Under the pieces are notes generated by a model. It was given only the letters and a program-made list of their open reading frames with translations. It had not been told where the DNA came from and did no database searches. A program made the translations under genes and the position numbers. From the NCBI GenBank assembly GCA_002729315.1, contig PBTW01000096.1, positions 1-52,822 on the forward strand: a stretch of 52,822 nt of DNA, given 5' to 3'. Within the stretch, counting starts at the first letter, position 1. Every line of letters starts with the position of its first letter. This stretch comes from Gammaproteobacteria bacterium. GTDB taxonomy: Bacteria > Pseudomonadota > Gammaproteobacteria > Pseudomonadales > Pseudohongiellaceae. Below are positions 1-9,201 of this stretch, piece by piece.

Positions 1-212
1 GTTGTAGTCAAAGGCAGCAAAAGTTGCATCTGGTAGCTCGCTGCCACAGTAAGCATGAGGCTACCGCCGAACGTTATTATTCTAGCCAGCCTAGGCCTAG
101 AGATGGGCGCAGCTGCGCGCTGATCTGGCTGCACAGTCAACGCCTGCGTCGGCATCGCCATGGCCGCCGCAGGTGGAGTAGCGATCAAACAAGATGATAA
201 TGGCAGATTCAT
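1..212 (-). CDS. opgH: OpgH glucosyltransferase, N-terminal fragment (runs off the left edge)
   Basis: Partial gene, about 70 codons before the window ends. OpgH is the inner-membrane glucosyltransferase that makes the beta-1,2 backbone of osmoregulated periplasmic glucans from UDP-glucose and works with OpgG. The ATG at 212-210 overlaps the opgG stop (ATGA), as expected for the opgGH operon and for translational coupling. The visible peptide has a polar, Ala/Pro-rich N-terminus followed by RRLAR-like basic residues (seen as RPRLARIITFGG). A hydrophobic stretch then ends in SYQMQLLLP, matching the cytosolic tail plus first membrane helix of OpgH. The catalytic domain lies outside the window. 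The assignment rests on position after opgG plus this topology; the fragment itself is short. Confidence 0.75.
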   Translation of the reverse strand, partial: MNLPLSSCLIATPPAAAMAMPTQALTVQPDQRAAAPISRPRLARIITFGGSLMLTVAASYQMQLLLPLTT

Positions 213-1795
213 CTTGTCCAGCGATACAGCCAAGTTTCACCCCACTGCATGCCTCCGAGTTCCAAAGCGACACGAAGTTCGATGAGATCCGCGTCGCCTG
301 GATCGAGCTTTACGTAAACGCGATAATTCCCACTAGCTTCAACGAGTGTCGCACTAACGTCAGTGATTTTCCCAGCACTACTAAACGTATTGACCTGAAC
401 GGCATCAGGATCAGAGGGCGAATTCGGGATACTGTTGCCATCACTGAAGTCGATAACAAAAACACGCTCACCCGAGCCTGCGGCGCCAAACGCAGGTATG
501 CCGGCCGATGTTTCTAAGACTCGACCCGACTGCATTGAGCTAGATGGCTCAGCCCCCCAACTCATCCTGTAGGCAAAGGAGTAATCTTGATCTGTCCTGA
601 ACCCTCCGGTTGGTTGCCAGTAGGCAACGATGTTGTCGTTTGTCTCTGTGGAACTGGGGATCTCCACAAGTACAACTTCTCCTTCACCCCAATCACCTTG
701 TGGCTCGATCCACAAAGAGGGGCGTTTATCGTAGCGGGCTTCGGCATCCTGAAATTGCTCGAATGCCTGATGGCGCTGCAACAGGCCGAAGCCCAAGGGC
801 CTAACTTTCCCAAAACTTGAGACCTGAAACTTTGCGGGATTGGCTAATGGGCGCCACAGGGTTTCGCCATTGGCCTGCTGAATGAGCAGGCCTTCAGAAT
901 CATGCACTGCGCGGCGGAAGTCATCAAAAGCACTTTCGTTTGTGGCGTCGAACAGAAACATGGAGGTAAGGGGTGCGATACCCACTCTTTCGATGTCCCG
1001 ACGTAAGAACAACGACATTTCAACATCAACAACTGTCGGCAAACCTGGCTGCACCAGAAAATGGAAGGCACCGGTAAGAGAAGGACTGTCTAGCAAGGCA
1101 TGTAGCTTTATATCCACCGCGTCGGATGTTGGGGTTTCAATCCAGAACTCGCTGAAGCGGGGAAACTCCTCACCATCCCGCCCCTCTGTGTTAACTGCCA
1201 GACCGCGGGCTGACAATCCGTAGAACTGATTTTTTCCAACCCCGCGAAAGTAACTGGCACCCAGAAAAACCAGAAACTCTTCGAATCGCTCATGTGTGTT
1301 AATTGGATTATGAATTCGAAACCCGGCATAACCTCCAACAGCGTCCGCATCCACTTCATCCATAGCTTTGGGGTAATTGAATACAGCCGGGGTAAAATTG
1401 ATTTTTTGAGCTTGACTGGCTGTCACGAGGTTTAACCGCACCAGTGAATTAGCAAGAAAGCCCGGGTGAAATAATTGCACCTGGAACGGGGCGTCTAGTC
1501 CCCGCCAAAGTGCGGCCTCAGGCTTGAACACGATTCGCCGGTAATCATCGTAGTCGAGCTGCCGCAGGGGGTTGTTTGCCGCCATATCTGCAGATTGATA
1601 AGGCTCCCGCGAAAGCTCCTTCGCATATTCATCGAGCCAATCAGAGTCAAAAAAGCTTGTTGATGCTGAGCTATCTGCGCGAGATTGAGCGAGAATTGCC
1701 TGGCTAACTAGCAGAGAGAATATCAGTGCGAAGGCGCAACTATGTCGGCCTGGCTGGCCATTCGCTACCTGTCCTGATCGACTACCAATCGTCAT
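209..1795 (-). CDS. opgG: Periplasmic glucan biosynthesis protein OpgG/OpgD family
   Basis: A 528-residue protein of the MdoG/OpgG family, the usual size for these periplasmic proteins that act on the osmoregulated periplasmic glucan backbone. A hydrophobic export signal sits around residues 20-37, ending near AQS. It is preceded by an unusually long polar N-terminus, so the start could be somewhat downstream. Family hallmarks include the early DYDDYRRIVFKPEAALW segment, QLFHPGF, the FLVFLGASYFRGVG segment with YGLSARGLA, and FPRFSEFWIE. It lies 98 nt downstream of the sulfatase-like gene and overlaps opgH at its end, so the three probably form one operon. OpgG and OpgD are paralogues that are hard to separate by eye; the opgH partner favours OpgG. 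Confidence 0.92.
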   Translation of the reverse strand: MTIGSRSGQVANGQPGRHSCAFALIFSLLVSQAILAQSRADSSASTSFFDSDWLDEYAKELSREPYQSADMAANNPLRQLDYDDYRRIVFKPEAALWRGLDAPFQVQLFHPGFLANSLVRLNLVTASQAQKINFTPAVFNYPKAMDEVDADAVGGYAGFRIHNPINTHERFEEFLVFLGASYFRGVGKNQFYGLSARGLAVNTEGRDGEEFPRFSEFWIETPTSDAVDIKLHALLDSPSLTGAFHFLVQPGLPTVVDVEMSLFLRRDIERVGIAPLTSMFLFDATNESAFDDFRRAVHDSEGLLIQQANGETLWRPLANPAKFQVSSFGKVRPLGFGLLQRHQAFEQFQDAEARYDKRPSLWIEPQGDWGEGEVVLVEIPSSTETNDNIVAYWQPTGGFRTDQDYSFAYRMSWGAEPSSSMQSGRVLETSAGIPAFGAAGSGERVFVIDFSDGNSIPNSPSDPDAVQVNTFSSAGKITDVSATLVEASGNYRVYVKLDPGDADLIELRVALELGGMQWGETWLYRWTR

Positions 1796-1893
1796 ATCTC
1801 GGCTACGATGGAAGCGGGCTTGCGGATCAGCCTAATGCAACGCAACAGCAGACAATGTGAATATCGTCTTTCGGCCGCGACGACACCGCTGCA

Positions 1894-3432
1894 TCACAAG
1901 GTCTGGAAAGTAAATGCTTCTATAAAACGGTTTCTTAGCTCGTCCATGCGCCACACTGGTGCATCGCTTTCGGGCAGAAGGCCTGGCTGCCATTGCCAAT
2001 GAGATACAGCCTCAATAACTTTAGGATCTCTTGCGATCAAATGAACCGGAACCTGGTTAGCGTCAGGATCACCGGAAACCATCGGTGCCGGCGGATGATC
2101 TCCCAATAGGAGCAGAACCAAGTTTTCATTTCCATATTTCAGCACATAGGAAATCATCGTTGAAAGCATGTACTCAATAGATTGACGATAGTGGGAGCGA
2201 ATGGAATCAACTTCACGCCAAACAGCTTCTGGTGTCGGCCCTGCTCGTGCCTGGCTGTTGAATATACGACCATCACCCACCTGATCCCAGGGCACCAATT
2301 TTGCGATGGGTGTCCATGGTGCGTGTGAGGATATCAACGCCACCTCTGCCATGATTGGTGAACGCTCTTGGCTGCTAAGCTCCCGTTTTTGTAATGCAGA
2401 CATTACATATTGGTCAGGCATTGTAACCCAATTAAAGGGTTCGCCCTTGTAGCCAAAATTATGTGCGTTGTAGATATGGTCGTAGCCAAAGTAAGCCCCT
2501 TCAGGCCAGGCCATCGTGATACCAGGCATCGCTGCTACAGTTCGCCAGCCCGAATTATGGAACAATTGATTTAGAGTCAGCCGCTCGCTCATAATTAGTG
2601 TCTTAAAGCGAGTTTCACTATCGATCCAGGCACCGGAGAGGACCGATGCGTGAGCGAGCCAACTTAGACCACCCACTACCGGAGAAGTAAGAAAGGCACT
2701 ACGAGTCTGCACGCCTTCAGCAGCCAAGGTTTCCTCTGCGCTGGCGAGCGCGGCAGAAACAGCCCCCGCGAATGGCTCCCGCTCCAGCAACACTCGACCA
2801 TATGATTCGGCAAATACAATTAATACGTCTTTCCCCTGCAGTCCATTTAATAGATTCGAGTCCCCACGGGCTAACAGCGTTTCTTTTTCTACAGTCTCGG
2901 CGAATGACCGAATATCGCGAATGCTGTTTAATGTATCACGCCCATGCAATACCAACTGATCTAGTGTGAAGGAACCACTGCGAGGTGAGTCGAAGATTCC
3001 AAGAACGGTCCAGATCGCGAGCAACACAGACAGAACTGCTGCCGAAGCGCGCACATTTATTAGCAGCATCCGCTGCATTCGGCCAAGCAGGACAAAGATC
3101 AATAAACACAATGCTAGGCTCAGCGTAACCAGCAGCAGGCCAATCCCTAATGAGACAGATTTCCCCATCGCTCCGCTAAGAACGTTACCACCATCAGCAA
3201 GCAAGTGAGCATCAAAGATCAGGTCGAAGGGCCGACCAAGAACTTCATGACTAATAAGATCTGCCACTCGCAGCAGTATCGCAGTGACTAGAATTAGCGC
3301 CAGAACCACTTTAGTGAATTTGCCGAGGCGACCCGGCAAAAGCAATAGCAGTCCAATTAGTAAAATTTCTAGGGGAAAATAGACAAATGCCGCCGGACTA
3401 ATCCAGGCCAGCCGATTTGGCACGCTAAGCAC
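1894..3432 (-). CDS. Membrane-anchored AlkP-superfamily (sulfatase/phosphoglycerol transferase-like) protein
   Basis: A 512-residue protein with four or so N-terminal membrane helices followed by a periplasmic alkaline-phosphatase-superfamily domain. That is the architecture of LtaS and OpgB phosphoglycerol/phosphoethanolamine transferases. Visible motifs are DVLIVFAESYG (metal ligand Glu), GGLSWLAHASVLSG (likely nucleophile region), SSHAPWTP, and LLLLGDHPPAP (Asp-His metal ligands). Placed directly before opgG-opgH, it may decorate periplasmic glucans in an OpgB-like way; this is inference from context. The chosen start is a GTG at 3432 with no good ribosome site. The frame stays open upstream to a stop at 3543-3541 and encodes another hydrophobic segment, but without an ATG, GTG or TTG. 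The true start is therefore uncertain. Confidence 0.82.
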   Translation of the reverse strand: MLSVPNRLAWISPAAFVYFPLEILLIGLLLLLPGRLGKFTKVVLALILVTAILLRVADLISHEVLGRPFDLIFDAHLLADGGNVLSGAMGKSVSLGIGLLLVTLSLALCLLIFVLLGRMQRMLLINVRASAAVLSVLLAIWTVLGIFDSPRSGSFTLDQLVLHGRDTLNSIRDIRSFAETVEKETLLARGDSNLLNGLQGKDVLIVFAESYGRVLLEREPFAGAVSAALASAEETLAAEGVQTRSAFLTSPVVGGLSWLAHASVLSGAWIDSETRFKTLIMSERLTLNQLFHNSGWRTVAAMPGITMAWPEGAYFGYDHIYNAHNFGYKGEPFNWVTMPDQYVMSALQKRELSSQERSPIMAEVALISSHAPWTPIAKLVPWDQVGDGRIFNSQARAGPTPEAVWREVDSIRSHYRQSIEYMLSTMISYVLKYGNENLVLLLLGDHPPAPMVSGDPDANQVPVHLIARDPKVIEAVSHWQWQPGLLPESDAPVWRMDELRNRFIEAFTFQTL

Positions 3433-3540
3433 AATGTAGAGACCAATAACAGCCGCTAGGTTAATCGCGTTATGGACAATAAATCTATAGAAAAAAATTG
3501 TTATCAGTGCCTCTGAGCAATAAAGGTTACAGCTTGAAAG

Positions 3541-4041
3541 CTAACAGATATTTGTTGCAATTACCGATTTCTCATGCCGACGAAGCCCGCAGGGCGGTGG
3601 TTATTTCTCGGAAACATAAAGGTTACCATAAGTGAAGGGTGTACAGCGGACCGAAAAAACGTAGATATGGCAAGGAATATGTGGCCGACCAACAAGGACG
3701 GCGGAGGCTGCGATTTTTATTTCGTCAGTCATCCTTCAATTCAAAATATAGGATCAATGCTAACCAGTTTTACAACTTTTTGATTCGATGATGTGATTTT
3801 TTCCAGTATGCATCAGCAACTTCACCAGCCCAGAAGCGCATAGTATCAGCCAGTAGCTAGCCAAAATTCAGTGCGATGTTGCGCGCATATCTCAACTCTG
3901 GCCGCCAGGCTAGCTAGATGCCTTCGAGCCCGCGGTGCAGACAACCCATTGACAGCTTGCCGCCAGTCCCGACATTAGATAGCTTTGATCCTCAGGCCAT
4001 TTGATTCTGTATGATGGTCTCACAGCGCCGGAGAAACTAAT
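3541..4041. other. Intergenic region between divergent opg operon and S9 peptidase
   Basis: About 500 nt of AT-rich sequence between divergent genes. It should hold the promoters of both, but I could not pick convincing -35/-10 pairs. A 69-codon plus-strand frame at 3574-3783 has no recognisable features and is not called. The peptidase ribosome site (GGAG, about 4029-4032) lies at the right end. Confidence 0.4.
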
Positions 4042-6474
4042 ATGACCACCAAAGTCCTGCACCCGAATTTTCTTTCGCCTTATTTGTTAATCCCCTTGCT
4101 GTTGCTGAGCAGTTTCAGCACCGCACAGAATGTTGATCAAAACTATCGCACACCGCCGTTGGATATCGCGGACATCGTTGATGCTCAACCCACACCGTCA
4201 GTTTCAATTGATCCCGCAAAAAACTGGATGCTGCTCTTGGGTCGGCCGGGCTTGCCTACCATCACCGAGCTGTCGCATCCAGAGCTGCGCATCGCCGGCA
4301 TGCGCATCAATCCGACCAATAACGGCCGCAGCCGCAGCACCTATTACAATAGCCTTACCTTGCAGAGCCTTAAAGACGGCAGCAGCAGGGCTATAACTGG
4401 GCTTCCAATCAACCCCAAGATTCAGCACATTAGCTGGTCTCCTGACGCCACCCGCTTCGCCTTCACCCTCGACCAAGAGGACCACATTGAACTATGGCTT
4501 GCGGACATAGCCACCGCCTCAGCAAAGCGGCTTATCCAAAGTAACATGAACGCGATCTTCGGCTCGCCATACAGCTGGATGTCCGACTCCCTGCGCCTGC
4601 TCGTCAAGGCAGTACCTGATTCACGCGAACCAGCCCCCCAAGAGCCAGTGGTCCCACTTGGACCGGTAATCCAGGAATCTACCGGTCGGCCAGCCGCCGC
4701 AAGAACGTATCAGGATTTGATGGTAAACGGCTACGATGAAGATCTGTTCGAATATTACGGCCAGGTGCAGTTACTCATGGTGGACGTAAGCGGCTTTGTC
4801 CAGGAATTGGGAACGCCTGACTTTATACGCCGCGCAGTTCCATCACCAGGCGCTGATCACTTGCTGGTAGAAACCGTTCAGCGCCCGTTCTCTTACCTTG
4901 TACCGCAATATCGATTTCCGCATCGGCTGGAAGTCTGGGATAGCTCGGGAGACCTGCTGAAAGAAATTGCCAGCTTGCCGCTGGCAGAAGAAGTACCTAT
5001 CGGGCGCGGCGCAGTGCCGACTGGTCCGCGTTCAATGAATTGGCGTGCCGATGCGCCGGCAACTCTTTTCTGGGTCGAAGCACGGGATGGGGGTGATCCC
5101 CGTGCAGATGCAGACGTTCGAGACGCATTGCTCACCTTGAGCGCGCCGTTCCGCGATGATCCGGAAACGCTGATCGAACTTGAAATGCGCTATGTCAGCA
5201 CAATTTGGGGCGACGGAGAACTCGCCCTGATAAGTGAATCCTGGTGGAGCGACAGGCAGACCCGAAGCTGGATAGTATCACCTGATGGCAACGCCAATCC
5301 GGAATTGCTGTTCGATCGCTCTACCGAAGATCGGTACAACGATCCAGGATCTCCAATCACCGAATACAACGAGTACGGTAAACGTACACTATTGACTAGC
5401 GAATCTGGTGTCATCTATCTATCGGGCACTGGGGCTTCACCCGAAGGCGACCGCCCCTTTCTTGATCGGCTTAGCCTTGGCAGCAAAGCCAGCGAACGAC
5501 TGTGGCGCTCAAAAGCGCCAAACTACGCTGAGTTTATGGGATTCCTAAATAGCAACCAGCAAGCACTGCTAATCCGCCAGGAATCACCCACTGAGCCGGG
5601 CAATTATTTCCGGGTCGATTTAGGCTCGGATCAGCAGACGGAGCTAACGGCATTCGCCCATCCGTATCCGCATATGCAGGATGTATATAAAGAAGTCGTG
5701 CGCTACGAACGAGACGACGGTGTCATGCTGACCGCAACCCTTTACCTGCCACCGAGCAAGACCAAGGAAGACGGACCATTCCCTATGTTGATGTGGGCAT
5801 ACCCGCGGGAGTTCAAAGATGCGAGTTCCGCGGGTCAGATGCGTGGTTCACCCCATCGCTTCAACGCTATTAGTGTGAATGGGCCGCTGCCTTTCCTAGC
5901 GAGTGGTTACGCAGTATTAGATGGTCCTACCATGCCTATTATAGGCGAGGGAGAGACCGAGCCAAACGATGCCTATGTGGAACAGCTGGTGAGTAGCGCA
6001 GCCGCCGCTGTTGAGACCGTGGTAAGCATGGGCGTGGCCGAACCGAACAAGATTGCGATCGGCGGACACTCATATGGAGCATTCATGACTGCAAATCTAC
6101 TGGCCCATTCCGATCTCTTTGTGGCAGGACTGGCGCGCAGTGGCGCCTATAACCGCACCCTTACACCATTTGGTTTCCAGGCTGAGGAACGCACCTTCTG
6201 GGAAGCACCGGACATATACTTTCGCATGTCACCCTTCATGCATGCTAGCCAGGTGGAAGAGCCAATCCTGATGATTCACGGAGAAGCCGATAACAATTCA
6301 GGCACCTTCCCACTGCAGAGCCGTCGTTTCTACAATGCCCTCAAAGGACATGGCACAAAAACAAGGCTGGTGATGCTGCCCCACGAGTCCCATGGATACC
6401 GTGCGCGGGAATCGGTGATGCATACCCTCTGGGAGATGAATAGCTGGCTCAATCGCTATGTCATTGGTGAATAA
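4042..6474 (+). CDS. Exported S9-family (prolyl oligopeptidase-like, S9C/D type) serine peptidase
   Basis: An 810-residue exported peptidase. The N-terminus carries a signal peptide (hydrophobic LLIPLLLLSSFSTAQ). A long beta-propeller-like region follows, with WSPDATRFAF-type repeats. The C-terminal alpha/beta-hydrolase domain has the nucleophile motif GGHSYGAF (Ser677), HGEADNNSG (Asp750) and the catalytic HESHGY (His784), so the triad looks complete. The closest type I recognise is the glutamyl-endopeptidase-like or acylaminoacyl S9 group common in Bacteroidetes and marine Gammaproteobacteria. A GGAG ribosome site eight or so bases before the ATG supports the start. It is monocistronic and convergent with the DoxX-like gene. 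Substrate is presumably periplasmic peptides. Confidence 0.92.
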   Translation: MTTKVLHPNFLSPYLLIPLLLLSSFSTAQNVDQNYRTPPLDIADIVDAQPTPSVSIDPAKNWMLLLGRPGLPTITELSHPELRIAGMRINPTNNGRSRSTYYNSLTLQSLKDGSSRAITGLPINPKIQHISWSPDATRFAFTLDQEDHIELWLADIATASAKRLIQSNMNAIFGSPYSWMSDSLRLLVKAVPDSREPAPQEPVVPLGPVIQESTGRPAAARTYQDLMVNGYDEDLFEYYGQVQLLMVDVSGFVQELGTPDFIRRAVPSPGADHLLVETVQRPFSYLVPQYRFPHRLEVWDSSGDLLKEIASLPLAEEVPIGRGAVPTGPRSMNWRADAPATLFWVEARDGGDPRADADVRDALLTLSAPFRDDPETLIELEMRYVSTIWGDGELALISESWWSDRQTRSWIVSPDGNANPELLFDRSTEDRYNDPGSPITEYNEYGKRTLLTSESGVIYLSGTGASPEGDRPFLDRLSLGSKASERLWRSKAPNYAEFMGFLNSNQQALLIRQESPTEPGNYFRVDLGSDQQTELTAFAHPYPHMQDVYKEVVRYERDDGVMLTATLYLPPSKTKEDGPFPMLMWAYPREFKDASSAGQMRGSPHRFNAISVNGPLPFLASGYAVLDGPTMPIIGEGETEPNDAYVEQLVSSAAAAVETVVSMGVAEPNKIAIGGHSYGAFMTANLLAHSDLFVAGLARSGAYNRTLTPFGFQAEERTFWEAPDIYFRMSPFMHASQVEEPILMIHGEADNNSGTFPLQSRRFYNALKGHGTKTRLVMLPHESHGYRARESVMHTLWEMNSWLNRYVIGE

Positions 6475-6551
6475 TTTGGTCATATTCACGTTTAAGTGCC
6501 CTCCTCAAAATAGCTATCTGCGGGAGCAGTCTTAACTCACTAGAGAGTAGT

Positions 6552-6589
6552 GTCAGAGTAGAAATAAACTGCAGGAGATTTACTCTGAC
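6552..6589. terminator. Candidate bidirectional hairpin between convergent genes
   Basis: Inverted repeat GTCAGAGTA (6552-6560) / TACTCTGAC (6581-6589), extendable inward by an AAAT/ATTT pairing with one bulge. It lies between the convergent S9 peptidase and DoxX-like genes, 78 nt after the peptidase stop. There is no clear T-run on either side, so it is only a possible terminator. Confidence 0.35.
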
Positions 6590-6611
6590 CTCTCTGGTCG
6601 CTGTTAGACAG

Positions 6612-7037
6612 TCATGGATAAGCGTCATGACCAGATGATCTAAACCTCCACACCCAAAGACTTAGTAGAACGCCAAAAACCTGTAGTAGAAACCGAATAA
6701 TATGACCTCCCGCCGAAAGTGAACTTCCGTCTCCAAGCTCGAGACCGTACATCCACATGTAGATATTTGCGGGGTAAACGCAAATTAGAAAAATTGCACT
6801 GGCCAGTCCAGTGATTGTCTTTAAGCTTGGTAAAATGAATCCGACTGCTAAAGCTAATTCTGCACCGCCACTGAGATATACCCAAAACCTTGCTGAACCG
6901 GGGATTGGAGGAACTATCGGTTCAAACCATCCGGGATCAGTGAAATGCAAAATTCCAGCATAAAGCCAGAAAAAAGCGGCAGCCAAGCATACGAAGTGCC
7001 AGATAAGAGCTTTCATTCGATGTACCGAGAGGGTCAA
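6612..7037 (-). CDS. DoxX-like small integral membrane protein
   Basis: A 141-residue protein with four predicted membrane helices, as in the DoxX/DoxD-like superfamily (FFWLYAGILHF, YLSGGAELALAVGFILP, AIFLICVYPANIYMW, FLLQVFGVLLSLWVW). The segment with a central SGGAELALA and a following proline-bounded helix is typical of the family. The more natural start is probably the eighth codon (MKALIWHF, at 7016), since the first seven residues are polar. Function is not known beyond a general link to redox or sulfur stress in relatives. It stands alone, separated by about 245 nt from the upstream PQQ dehydrogenase and convergent with the peptidase. Confidence 0.8.
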   Translation of the reverse strand: MTLSVHRMKALIWHFVCLAAAFFWLYAGILHFTDPGWFEPIVPPIPGSARFWVYLSGGAELALAVGFILPSLKTITGLASAIFLICVYPANIYMWMYGLELGDGSSLSAGGHIIRFLLQVFGVLLSLWVWRFRSSGHDAYP

Positions 7038-7203
7038 CCTTTAACTGCAAACGGTGTAAAACGCTATCCGGAATTGAAACATTTAATCTAGGCAAACCGT
7101 GACTAGACTGACAAACAAGCTTGAGTTGATACGCGCGGCCTGGGATGCATCTACAAGAGTTTAAATGTTGCTGTCGGCGATTTGGATATTTACTGGGGAT
7201 GGC

Positions 7204-7221
7204 AGCCCGGGAACCCGGGCT
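7204..7221. repeat. Strong GC hairpin (AGCCCGG/CCGGGCT)
   Basis: Perfect inverted repeat AGCCCGGG-AA-CCCGGGCT in otherwise AT-rich DNA, able to form a seven-pair stem with a GAAC-type loop. It lies 61 nt past the stop of the PQQ dehydrogenase gene on the minus strand. No U-tract follows on either strand, so it may be a rho-dependent or mRNA-stabilising structure rather than an intrinsic terminator. Confidence 0.45.
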
Positions 7222-7282
7222 AGCCTTCAATCAATGCCAAATTTTGGCTCTTCATGCCTTCTCTAATCACTGTGGCCTGGAC

Positions 7283-9124
7283 TCAATCATCGGCACTCTC
7301 AGCGAGCTCTGACGGCAGTTTGAACACATAAAGTTGGCCACCCTCGGGGACAGACACGTCGGCCCCAGAAAAAGCAGCGATACCCTGAAAATTCCCAGAG
7401 GCTATGGCCACATATGCTTCGCCGTTCAACTCATATGCTATCGGCTGGCTTCGCACGCCACCGCCAAGCCTTCTCTTCCAGACCACTTGACCCGTTGACG
7501 CATCTAAGCCAAGCGCATGGCCGGTTTGACTGCCAGTGAAAACCAAGCCGCCCGCTGTGCTTAGGGTTCCAGCCATCATTGGCTGAGGGTCATGGTATCT
7601 CCACGCAATCTCGCCCGTGTGGTAGTCAACGGCTGAAATGTGACCATATGCAGGAACATTCCCCTCACTGTCTTCCACGCCATCCACTGATATTGGCAGC
7701 CCGCCAGTGAAAAGATTGCCCTCCACATGCATGCTAATCCCCTTTTGCATTAATTGGCAGCTTTCTATCACAGGAATAAAGGCAAAACCTAGATCAGGGT
7801 TCAGCGAACCTGCAACTGCTCCATTCATACCTCCCAACGCACCTGGGCAGACTCGCATGGTCGGCTCTTCACTCGGCATCGCTTCAATGTTTACTACAGG
7901 TCGACCGTCAGTCTCCATGGAATCAGCCCAATTAAGTTGCTCCATGTAACTAGTAGCCCTGATGAATTCACCGTTTTCTCTGTTAATAGCGTAAAAGAAC
8001 CCATTCCGATTCGCCTGGACTATGGCTTTCGTCGGCTCTCCATCAACTACCATGTCTGTCTGGAACAGATGAGAGTTGCCATCATAATCCCACACATCAT
8101 GAGGGGTGAATTGGTAGTACCACTCCCGCTCGCCAGTGTCTGGCCTTATAGCAAGCACACTGTCTGAAAAAAGGTTATCACCAAGTCTTGCGTCTCCGTT
8201 CCAGTCAGGCGCCGGGTTTCCTGTAGTCCAGTAAACTAAATCAAGCTCTGGGTCATAGGTTCCGATCGTCCACGCCGGGGCGCCCCCGGTTTCGTAAGAA
8301 TTGCCAGACCAGGTTTCGTAACCCGGCTCACCTTCCGCGGGTACCGTGTAATGTCTCCAGACCCGATCCCCAGTATTTACGTCATATGCGTCGAAGAAAC
8401 CCCTTACGCCGAATTCTCCGCCACCAACACCGATAATTGCTAGATCTTTTACGATTAATGGAGCGGAAGTAGCACTGAATCCTTTGAAATACTCGATGAT
8501 TTCGGTATCCCATAACAATTGTCCCGATAACCGATCAAATGCCAATATTCGAGCATCCAGGGTCGCCATAAGAATCTTATCCTCATGGATCGATGGGCCC
8601 CGATTCGCTGGCCCACAGCATAGACGCAAGTCAGTGGGTAGTTGATGGTCATACCTCCAGAACATCTCTCCCGAAGTAGCATCCAGAGCAATCAAACGGT
8701 TGTAAGATGTTGTGACATACATGATGCCATCGTAGACAACTGGAGAGACAGCGAATTGCCCAGTGGTTCCTGAAGGAAAGCCCCAAGCAAACTGCAAGTC
8801 GTCAATATTACTCGGAGAAAGCGAAGTTATGGGACTATGCCTGTTGTTTGAATAATCGCCCCCGTACTGAAGCCAAACATCAGACCTAGATGACTGGGGC
8901 TCAAGGAGCATCTCTGCAGACACCGGGCCAGATCCGTAACCGATCTCACTATCATTCGTCCAATGTGTGGTAGAGATAACGATTGTTTCGCCCACATCGT
9001 CTGGCTCCATGCCGGCAGAACTTGAGTCTGTTGCTTCAGCTGGAACATTTGCCACGTTCGGGCTTTCATTGGTTGGCCCGCAAGAAACGAGTAACAATAG
9101 CAAGGCAAAACTTAGAACTCTCAT
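7283..9124 (-). CDS. PQQ-dependent (quinoprotein) dehydrogenase, lipoprotein
   Basis: A 613-residue eight-bladed-propeller PQQ dehydrogenase of the alcohol dehydrogenase type, oxidising an unknown alcohol or aldehyde in the periplasm. The N-terminus is a lipoprotein signal with lipobox LVSC (Cys15). Visible family features are the vicinal disulfide Cys169-Cys170 (RLCCGPANRG), PQQ/metal ligands Glu237 (GGGEFGVRG) and Asn303 (TGNPAPDW), and catalytic Asp346 in HDVWDYDGN. Asp348, two residues further on, matches the extra aspartate used as a signature of lanthanide-dependent enzymes. There is no cytochrome domain. The small c-type cytochrome gene 77 nt upstream in the same direction is the probable electron acceptor. 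PQQ synthesis genes are not in the window. Confidence 0.93.
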   Translation of the reverse strand: MRVLSFALLLLLVSCGPTNESPNVANVPAEATDSSSAGMEPDDVGETIVISTTHWTNDSEIGYGSGPVSAEMLLEPQSSRSDVWLQYGGDYSNNRHSPITSLSPSNIDDLQFAWGFPSGTTGQFAVSPVVYDGIMYVTTSYNRLIALDATSGEMFWRYDHQLPTDLRLCCGPANRGPSIHEDKILMATLDARILAFDRLSGQLLWDTEIIEYFKGFSATSAPLIVKDLAIIGVGGGEFGVRGFFDAYDVNTGDRVWRHYTVPAEGEPGYETWSGNSYETGGAPAWTIGTYDPELDLVYWTTGNPAPDWNGDARLGDNLFSDSVLAIRPDTGEREWYYQFTPHDVWDYDGNSHLFQTDMVVDGEPTKAIVQANRNGFFYAINRENGEFIRATSYMEQLNWADSMETDGRPVVNIEAMPSEEPTMRVCPGALGGMNGAVAGSLNPDLGFAFIPVIESCQLMQKGISMHVEGNLFTGGLPISVDGVEDSEGNVPAYGHISAVDYHTGEIAWRYHDPQPMMAGTLSTAGGLVFTGSQTGHALGLDASTGQVVWKRRLGGGVRSQPIAYELNGEAYVAIASGNFQGIAAFSGADVSVPEGGQLYVFKLPSELAESADD

Positions 9125-9201
9125 TTCACTACCCTCTCTCGAAATTTTTTCGAAAATTTTGGTTTTAATACAAGCATTTGATTGATGAATTGAAGATCTG
9201 G

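Noticed and set aside
3574-3783. 69-codon plus-strand frame in the intergenic region before the S9 peptidase
   Set aside because: No ribosome site, no signal or domain-like pattern, and it lies in a region expected to hold two divergent promoters.
7038-7230. 97-codon minus-strand frame upstream of the DoxX-like gene
   Set aside because: Crosses the GC hairpin and overlaps the DoxX start in another frame; no coding features.
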